A DNA stretch of 64,000 bases, taken from Heterostelium album PN500 (taxonomy: Eukaryota; Evosea; Eumycetozoa; Acytosteliales; Acytosteliaceae). Positions 57,825 through 64,000 of this stretch are shown piece after piece. The stretch lies in the NCBI RefSeq assembly GCF_000004825.1, contig NW_008805089.1:930001-994000 (forward strand), in the 5' to 3' direction. The translations under genes and the position numbers were made by a program. Within the stretch, counting starts at the first letter, position 1. The number at the start of each line of letters is the position of its first letter. A model generated the notes under the pieces. That model had not been told where the DNA came from and made no database searches. It worked only from the letters and a program-made list of their open reading frames with translations.

Positions 57825-59813
57825 ATGATGGTTGTATTGATGGTCTCATTGACTATCGGTATGATCTCTGCTGCTAAAACAGCACCATCATCATTGTCAT
57901 CGACACTGACAGCAAGCAATATTAAATCATTGAGCAGTATGATTGAATCACATCGTCCATCGAATGGTGGATTGTACGACAACGATCTTAAGGAAACATT
58001 CTACGCTGTAGGTGCACTCACTCGTCTCTCCCAACCAATCGTAAAGGATAGCGAGCTCTGCAAACAAGTACGTGGCTTAATCGAGCAACGTAGCAACGAT
58101 ATCGAGTCTGTATTTTATGGTGTCTCCATTTTGTCAGAGATCAAATGTTTGGCCGCCAACCCAGTACCACTCTCATTGATTGAGAACGCCGTCCAAAAAT
58201 CATTGGAAAACGGTAACATCAATGAATTGGCTGCCGCCGTCAACACTGTATTCTTATTGCTCGACGCCAAATCCATCTCGTACGATGTCGCCAACTTGGA
58301 ATCCGCCGCCAACCGTTTGGTTTCCTTGATGGACGCCGATGGAGAGTTCAAGCTCGAGTCTGGTTCCGACGATGCTTCCATCATCAACAATGGAGTCGCC
58401 TACTTCACCATGGCTCGTCTTTCCCACCGTCTCAAGTCAGTCGCTGGTATCTCGAATCTCGTCGATAAGGTCGTCTCCAAGTTGCCATCGGTTGTCTCAT
58501 CGGCCTCTGACTCTGCCAGTGGATTCGTCTGGCACGACCTCGCTACCACATCCTCCATTTTCCGTGGTATCGTAGCTCTCACCTCGCAAAGCGAGAAAGT
58601 CGCCAACACAATCACTCCACTCCAAATCCAGAGAATCGGAGACTACCTCCTCAGATTCAAGAGCACCGCCTCACTCCAGGATGCTTTCAATTTGGTCATC
58701 GGTTTGAAGAGTTGCGCCAAGAACTCCATTGGACAACCATTGTCCGTAGTCCTCAATCCAACTACATTCGACTCATCGGCCTCTGGAAAGAAGTTGGTCA
58801 CTGTCCAAATCCACGATATTTTCGACCACCCAGTTGCCACCCAAGTCACCGTCGCCAAGGTCGCATTGGCCACCGCCCGTAACACTGCCGTCATCTCCAA
58901 CAAGGAGTTGTCCGACAACCAACTCGATGTTTCCGAACTCAAGCTTGGATCATACGTTGCCGACATCAAGATCAACCCATCCGAAGACAATTTCCATCCA
59001 TTCACTGTCACCCGTACCATCACTGTTTCCGGTGCTGCCGCTGTGCGTGACTTCAAATTGATTGTCGCCGACAACAAAGAAGCATTGGCCAACTCCAAGC
59101 AAATCTTCACAGTTGAATCACAAAACCAATTGTCCCTCGAGTTGCCAGCCGCCAAGACTGCCCGTATTTTCTTCCGTGTCGTCTCTGGTGACCAACCATT
59201 CGTTGCCCAACAAGTCGGAGTTCGTTTCGTCTCCAAGGTCAACCCATCGATTGAAACCGTTGTCCAAGCCGTATTCAGCGTTGACTCTTACAGCTATGTC
59301 ATTAACAGCCGTGACCTCGGTAAGCTTTTGAACTTCCAGAGCGGTGCCTACGCCGTCGATGTCTTGGTCGGTGACTCCTCGATTGCACCACTCAACTGGC
59401 AAGTCGGACAATTGACACTCAACTTTGATCAAGCTGCCACTGGAACTACCCGTTATCCAGTTCACCAACCAATTGATCACCGTTTCCGTGTTCCAGAGAG
59501 CCGTCCACCACAAGTTGTTTCACAAACCTTTACTCTCCTCGTTTTGGCACCATTCGTTATCTTCCTCATTGGTTTGCCAGTGTTGGGTGCCAACTTGAAC
59601 AGATTCCCAGGTGGTATGGGATTCATCTACACCGTTGCTTTCATTGGATGTGCCGCATTGGTTGGATTGTTGATCGTCACCTACTGGTTCTCATTGACCA
59701 TGGTCGTCACCTTGAGATACCTTGGTTTGCTTTTGATCCCAACCGTCTTCTTTGGTCAAAAGACATTGTCTCACTTTGCTCAAGATAGAGTTTCAAAACC
59801 AAAACAACTCTAA
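57825..59813 (+). CDS. Ribophorin II (oligosaccharyltransferase subunit, Swp1/RPN2)
   Basis: A single large exon, 662 aa if started at the first ATG (57825). Signal peptide (VVLMVSLTIGMISAAK) then an all-helical lumenal domain (SDDASIINNGVAYFTMARLS) and beta domains (VTVAKVALAT, SRDLGKLLNFQSGAYAVDVL). Three C-terminal membrane spans (LLVLAPFVIFLIGLPVLG, GFIYTVAFIGCAALVGLLIV, YLGLLLIPTVFF) and a KPKQL end resembling an ER-retention tail. It is a subunit of the complex that transfers glycans to Asn of nascent secretory proteins. Codon third positions are strongly C/G-rich (GTC, GCC, AAG) compared with neighbours, as expected of a highly expressed gene. The frame is open just upstream, so an earlier start in a 5' exon is possible. 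Confidence 0.9.
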   Translation: MMVVLMVSLTIGMISAAKTAPSSLSSTLTASNIKSLSSMIESHRPSNGGLYDNDLKETFYAVGALTRLSQPIVKDSELCKQVRGLIEQRSNDIESVFYGVSILSEIKCLAANPVPLSLIENAVQKSLENGNINELAAAVNTVFLLLDAKSISYDVANLESAANRLVSLMDADGEFKLESGSDDASIINNGVAYFTMARLSHRLKSVAGISNLVDKVVSKLPSVVSSASDSASGFVWHDLATTSSIFRGIVALTSQSEKVANTITPLQIQRIGDYLLRFKSTASLQDAFNLVIGLKSCAKNSIGQPLSVVLNPTTFDSSASGKKLVTVQIHDIFDHPVATQVTVAKVALATARNTAVISNKELSDNQLDVSELKLGSYVADIKINPSEDNFHPFTVTRTITVSGAAAVRDFKLIVADNKEALANSKQIFTVESQNQLSLELPAAKTARIFFRVVSGDQPFVAQQVGVRFVSKVNPSIETVVQAVFSVDSYSYVINSRDLGKLLNFQSGAYAVDVLVGDSSIAPLNWQVGQLTLNFDQAATGTTRYPVHQPIDHRFRVPESRPPQVVSQTFTLLVLAPFVIFLIGLPVLGANLNRFPGGMGFIYTVAFIGCAALVGLLIVTYWFSLTMVVTLRYLGLLLIPTVFFGQKTLSHFAQDRVSKPKQL

Positions 59814-60367
59814 ATCCTAAAAATAAATAAATAAATAAAATAATAGCAAAATCACCCCCAAAAACAAAACAAATCAATAAATTCTACTCATTTGATATAA
59901 TAGTCCTTCGAATAATATAGAATATCTGTGTTAAATAATCTTTTATTAGTTACAAACTACAACTGATTTACACAATATAATTTTTTTAAAAACTATTTCA
60001 TTTTGGTGACACACACAACATTTTTCGGGTTAACTGCGACACAACATATTTCGGTTGTGTTTCATCATATATTTAACTTATTGTTTCACCATTTCATCAT
60101 CAAAGCATCTTTATAATTACTATATTAATTGTATATAAAAAGTAAATATAAGTATTATCCAATTAAAATAATTATTATATGAATTCTCTCTGCAAGTGGT
60201 TATAGATATGTGGTGATATCTAAAATTAATAAATTCAATTACAGTTATATCTCAAATCTTTTAAATACAAAGCAAAAAGAAAAAGAATGAAATCAAACCA
60301 ACTCATTTCCTTAAATTATTATAGAGATAGTTTAATTATAATATATAAACTATAAAAGAAGTTTATA
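59814..60367. other. Intergenic region between ribophorin II and the PhyH-like gene
   Basis: About 550 bases, AT-rich. A short less AT-rich patch at 60000-60070 carries ACACAACATTTTTCGG and ACACAACATATTTCGG, a near-direct repeat (60012-60027, 60042-60057). No gene seen. Confidence 0.45.
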
Positions 60368-61863
60368 ATGGAAATCGAAGATATCAAAAAATTAATTATT
60401 AAAAAGGAGTCAGTTAATGATCCAAATAGACATCTTAATCATATAGAATATCAAGATAACAGTAATTATTGCCCACCTAAATACGATGTTCCAATAGACG
60501 ATGAAGGTTATTTGCAATCATTTACAATTAACCAAGAGAATGAATATTTAAAGGTATAGAGTTTTTGTTTAGGAAATTAAAATTTGTTAACAATATATAT
60601 TTTTTTTTTTTAAGTTTTTTAATCACTATGGATTTGTTATTATCAGAGATGTTCTTAATGATCAACAATGTCAAGCTAGTATTGATGATATCTGGAATTT
60701 TATTTTGAAAGAGCAATGGAGAACAGAACCAGTGAATTCAACCAATGATTCCGAGTCAGAGAAAGTCAAGCAGGACCAACCAGAAACATGGGTGAAAAGT
60801 TGGCCAACATCTCATCAAGTAGGTTTTTTAGGTAGCAGATCTGTGTTTTCAAAGACTGCTGTAGAGACTCGTGCCAATCCCAATATCTATCGAGTCTACT
60901 CAACATTACTAGGTCGTAACGATCTCTTTATCAATCATGATCGTTACGGTTTCTTCAGACCAACCAAAAACATTTTAAATCCAATGCCAAAAATGACACC
61001 TCATCATACTGAGATCAAACAAAGATTAGGTGAGATGAATGCAGTGAAAATCGAATCAAAAAATGATTGGAAAACAATTTTTAACGGTAAATAATTAATA
61101 TTATAATTAATATCGTAATTTTAATAATAATTAAATTATCTTAGTACATCTTGATTTGAATCCATTCGAATTTTTAGAAGAGACTTCTGATGAAACAAGA
61201 CAAAAGATCATTCAGAAATTAGAGTATGAGAATTCAATGTCAAATGATTTCCAACTTGAAAATAACGAAGTAGGTCCAAAGACTCTAAATGAACTACATA
61301 TCCAAGGACTTTTAAACTTTGCAGACAATAAGACTTCGGATGGTGGTTTCCTTGTTGTTCCCGGTTTCCCAAATCACTTTGAAGAATGGGCTAAAAAGTA
61401 TGGTTTTATCAAAACTATTAAATTAGATATTATTTTTGATACTAAAATTCTTTCTCTTAAAGTAATGTAGAACTAAAAAATGTTTTTGGATTGGCAAATA
61501 AGTTTATTATTATTCCAGGAACTTATCCTTTATATGTAGATGTTTTATAAACATTTTCATTTTTTAAAGATAATTAACTTTCAACAAATATTCTTTATAA
61601 AAATTTAGAAATATGCAGTAAGAGTTACAGCAAGGGCAGGTAGTTTGGTATTATGGAATCAAAAGATGGCTCATGGATCTTCTCCAAATGATAGCTCATA
61701 TCCAAGATTTAGTCAATTTATTAAAGTGAGTGTTTCAACTTATTTTAACCAAGAAAAAACCCAATTGAGATGTAATAAGATCAAAGAAGCACTCAATGAT
61801 TTAGATAAAGAACAGTTTACTGATTTACAACAGAAAATCATTGGATTGAAGTCGTGGATCTAA
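60368..61863 (+). CDS. Phytanoyl-CoA-dioxygenase-like Fe(II)/2-oxoglutarate oxygenase
   Basis: Five exons (60368-60553, 60615-61086, 61145-61397, 61463-61535, 61609-61863) give 412 aa. FNHYGFVIIRDVL is the typical start of a PhyH-type jelly roll. The metal site is HxD in VHLDLNPF (formed across intron 2) with the distal His in MAHGSSPN and a following Arg (PRFSQF) for 2-oxoglutarate. LVVPGFPNHF and TARAGSLVLWNQKMAHG are the usual strands around it. The substrate is not predictable; relatives act on fatty acyl-CoA, small metabolites or proteins. No signal or peroxisomal targeting sequence is visible (ends KSWI), so a cytosolic location is likely. Confidence 0.82.
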
Positions 61864-62044
61864 AATGTTGTTCATATTTCCTAGTTTAATTGAGGAGACA
61901 TACACTGTTTTTTTTTTGTATTCATTCAATAAACTTAAAAATTGATTCTTTTTATCTTTTAATATCTTTACAGATGTTAGTTTATTTTTATTCTTGTTAT
62001 TCACTTTCGAGAATAAATCAATTAAAAACAATATATTTAAAGAA

Positions 62045-62071
62045 TTCATCCTAAATCCTTTTTGGTATAGT
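62045..62071 (+). pseudogene. 5' half-tRNA-Glu relic
   Basis: Twenty-four of 27 bases match 62113-62139, which covers the 11-base leader and first 16 bases of the intact tRNA-Glu 68 bases further on (CATCC-AAATCCTT-TTGGT-TAGT). Similarity stops before the anticodon arm. It is a truncated direct duplicate that includes flank, not only the gene. Confidence 0.6.
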
Positions 62072-62123
62072 TTCGGAATTTAACATTTAAAAAATTATTT
62101 TGAGAATGCAATTTCATCCCAAA

Positions 62124-62194
62124 TCCTTATTGGTGTAGTGGTAACACATTAGTCTTTCACACTGAAACCCCGGGTTCGATTCCCGGATAGGGAG
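62124..62194 (+). tRNA. tRNA-Glu (anticodon UUC)
   Basis: A 71-base cloverleaf. The acceptor stem TCCTTAT/ATAGGGA pairs fully with one G-T. The A box is TGGTGTAGTGG, the anticodon arm TTAGT-CTTTCAC-ACTGA places TTC in the loop, and the T arm CCGGG-TTCGATT-CCCGG contains the B box GGTTCGATTCC. There is no intron. No strong T run is seen directly after it; TTTAT follows within 10 bases. Confidence 0.93.
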
Positions 62195-62813
62195 GTTCAT
62201 CTTTATAAAAGTAATGTACCGCCTGCGGTAGAGCACACAATTTTAAAATTTTGCCCCTCAAAAATCACTGTTAAAATCTTTGAAAATAGAAGCTCTCCAC
62301 CAAACATTCGCCTTAAATAGATTCTTCAGCTTAATATCAATACCTGTAATTTGTTGACTGATCATGAGCGCGCGCTCTACGTACGTATAATTAATGACTA
62401 ATGATTTATACTCAGTAATGAAATTCGCATACCTATTGTTATTTTTCCTTTATACCGTAATTAACGTGAAATGAAGTTTTCACTTTATTATGAATGTACA
62501 TTACTAGAAAATACTGGAGTTTAAGTTCAAAAATAATGAATAATAGGATAAAAGAAAAATGGTTTTTTGGTTGTACTAATGTTAAATAGTAACACTTTAA
62601 TATATATAAAATAATCAATTTAAATCAATTAAAATATGTATTTATCAATTAAACAAACAAAATAAAGAACATTGTTATATTTTATCATCATTAGCATTAT
62701 TATAGTATTAAATTAGTTATTCTTTAGTTATTATATATATAGGAACGTTTTTATTGTTAATCACCCCCTTTTAAAAACTAATTAAATACAGGATGTGTAT
62801 ATAAAATTTAAAG
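62195..62813. other. Region downstream of tRNA-Glu with GC-rich inverted repeats
   Basis: Two GC-rich islands stand out in AT-rich DNA. At 62219-62240 ACCGC-CT-GCGGT is a perfect 5-base hairpin followed by AGAGCACAC. At 62368-62386 lies GAGCGCGCGCTCTACGTACGTA. GTAGAGCACAC and the reverse complement of the second island, GTAGAGCGCGC, agree at 9 of 11 bases, making an inverted repeat about 150 bases apart. This could be a small mobile-element remnant or a structured RNA. No protein gene seen. Confidence 0.4.
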
Positions 62814-64000
62814 TTATTTATTATTTGGATTAAAACTACGCATTAATTTTGCTGTATTATTTGAGGCATGAGGCTTTGGTTCCCAATGTTTATAATGTTC
62901 AATACCTTCAGCCGGAATTCTCTTTAAAAGCCATTCCATTGCTCGATAATCATCGTTTCGTATGATATTAGACAATATAGGAGTTAGATGATCATTGTAT
63001 GATATCGATTGAATTGTACATTCTGTTTTATTTGCCATTAGCCATTCAGCCATGTCAAGCTTTCCATATTTAACAGCTAAATGTAATGTCATTCTAGAAC
63101 AGCCTTCAGTTCGATTATTGTGGAGCCATTGAGCGACTGGTAAGTTTCCATCTCTTGCAGCTATATCCATTCCCAGTGTTGAACAACCTTCACTACGATT
63201 CTCGTGCAACCATATTAAAATATCCATTCGATTTCTTTCAATAGCATAGTTCATTGCCTTATCAGTTGCACTGGTAATTCTATGAGTATGAAGATATTTA
63301 AGAACATCAAAGTGTTCATTCTTTACTGTGATGTCAAATGTATTCGAATTACAACCTTCAGTGCGATTCTGATGCAGCCAAGCTACAATTTCAGTAAAAC
63401 CATTCAAAGCAGCTGAGTGCATAACATTCGAATTGAATTGAAAGTGATGATGTTGATTCCAGTGGAACCATTGAATGATGCTTAAATTACCAAAAATTGC
63501 AGCATCAACAATTGGATTCGTTTGCGCAAAAGGATTTTGACTAGCTATTTGATCACTTTTATTTTCGAATAGCCATTCTATTGCTTTCAAGTGACCTTTG
63601 CAAGATGCTTTATTGATCGCACTGCCAACTGGACATGATGGTATCCTAACGTTGATCCAGTTCAGCATCTCTATATTACCATTTTCAGCTGCACCTTCTA
63701 TTGCTTCTTCTGGATTGGTGACAATATTATGATTGTAAAGCATTTGCAAAACATTGAAATTGTTCTCTCTTGCCGCCAAACCAAAGAGATTATCGACTTC
63801 ATCATCCTCATTGAACGACGTTACATCCTTATTCTCACGTAATAAATACTCCACTACGTTATCATGTCCTGCTATGATCGCATTATGATACATCATACTG
63901 TACTTTCGGTCACTGGATCTGTTTGTCGCTAAATAGTCGATCATGTCAACTCGACCTACTTTGGCAGCCGTATCAAAAGGTGACACGGTTAATCGCGTAT
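62814..64000 (-). CDS. Ankyrin-repeat protein, 5' end beyond the window
   Basis: Open from the stop at 62814 to the window edge (at least 395 codons; no ATG is in view, and the frame runs through TRLTVSPFDTAA to the edge). Repeats of about 30-33 residues carry the dictyostelid-type variant WLHENRSEGCS / WLHNNRTEGCS after helix pairs such as MDIAARDGNLPVAQWL and LAVKYGKLDMAEWL; I count about nine. There is no visible F-box or kinase domain in this portion. Such large ankyrin families are expanded in some dictyostelids and serve as protein-binding scaffolds; the partner is unknown. Confidence 0.85.
   Translation of the reverse strand, partial: TRLTVSPFDTAAKVGRVDMIDYLATNRSSDRKYSMMYHNAIIAGHDNVVEYLLRENKDVTSFNEDDEVDNLFGLAARENNFNVLQMLYNHNIVTNPEEAIEGAAENGNIEMLNWINVRIPSCPVGSAINKASCKGHLKAIEWLFENKSDQIASQNPFAQTNPIVDAAIFGNLSIIQWFHWNQHHHFQFNSNVMHSAALNGFTEIVAWLHQNRTEGCNSNTFDITVKNEHFDVLKYLHTHRITSATDKAMNYAIERNRMDILIWLHENRSEGCSTLGMDIAARDGNLPVAQWLHNNRTEGCSRMTLHLAVKYGKLDMAEWLMANKTECTIQSISYNDHLTPILSNIIRNDDYRAMEWLLKRIPAEGIEHYKHWEPKPHASNNTAKLMRSFNPNNK

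Noticed and set aside
58115-59513. Several minus-strand and shifted frames over ribophorin II
   Set aside because: Artefacts of C/G-ending codons that remove stop codons from other frames.
62814-64000. Ankyrin gene as giant-virus derived
   Set aside because: The WLHxNRxEGC repeat style is common in cellular dictyostelid gene families, and nothing viral surrounds it.

Overview
The window is nuclear DNA of a social amoeba (dictyostelid). The signs are AT-rich intergenic DNA full of A/T runs, short introns (about 50-170 bases) with GTAAGT/GTATGT donors, Asn-, Gln-, Ser- and Thr-rich homopolymer tracts inside proteins, a CBM49 cellulose-binding secreted protein, and WLHxNRxEGC-type ankyrin repeats. 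The ankyrin style and the moderate AT bias suggest a Polysphondylium/Heterostelium-like group rather than Dictyostelium discoideum, but this is inference. No operons, CRISPR arrays or prokaryotic features are present.

Layout. 0-3 kb: cytosolic methionyl-tRNA synthetase. 3-15 kb: an accessory island with a KPxDGD-repeat CBM49 protein, three tandem genes for secreted Cys-rich Gly/Ser-rich proteins on the minus strand, and an unusual cluster of ribonucleotide reductase small-subunit (R2) sequences. One R2-like gene is open but lacks two metal ligands; three others are relics, one of them fused to a piece of deoxyhypusine hydroxylase (DOHH). The intact DOHH gene lies inside this cluster. 16-31 kb: GPCPD1-like glycerophosphodiesterase with CBM20, a type I DnaJ, a carboxylesterase-family protein, a neugrin/Rrg9-like protein, a seven-transmembrane protein and an FBXO11-like F-box/beta-helix/UBR protein. 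32-45 kb: i-AAA protease (YME1), a Rab32-like GTPase, a helicase-free family A DNA polymerase (POLN/POLQ type) and a BTB-BACK protein with a discoidin-like C-terminus. 46-60 kb: a PWWP/RD-rich nuclear protein, a VPS9-CUE Rab5-type exchange factor, a mitochondrial ribosomal protein uS15 with a very long N-terminal extension, and ribophorin II. 60-64 kb: a phytanoyl-CoA-dioxygenase-like enzyme, a tRNA-Glu(UUC) with a half-tRNA relic upstream, and an ankyrin-repeat gene cut by the window edge.

Most genes are unrelated housekeeping functions. Recurring themes are mitochondrial upkeep (YME1, uS15m, neugrin), endomembrane traffic and secretion (Rab32-like, VPS9-CUE, ribophorin II) and protein quality control (DnaJ, FBXO11, BTB). 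Exon structures given here were built by hand from splice consensus and reading-frame phase. Nearly all close perfectly in phase; the three exceptions (a secreted-protein gene, FBXO11, YME1) are flagged. The most unusual part is 5-15 kb, where a divergent pair (secreted-protein gene plus R2-like gene) appears to have been duplicated and the R2 copies have decayed, recombined or lost metal ligands.
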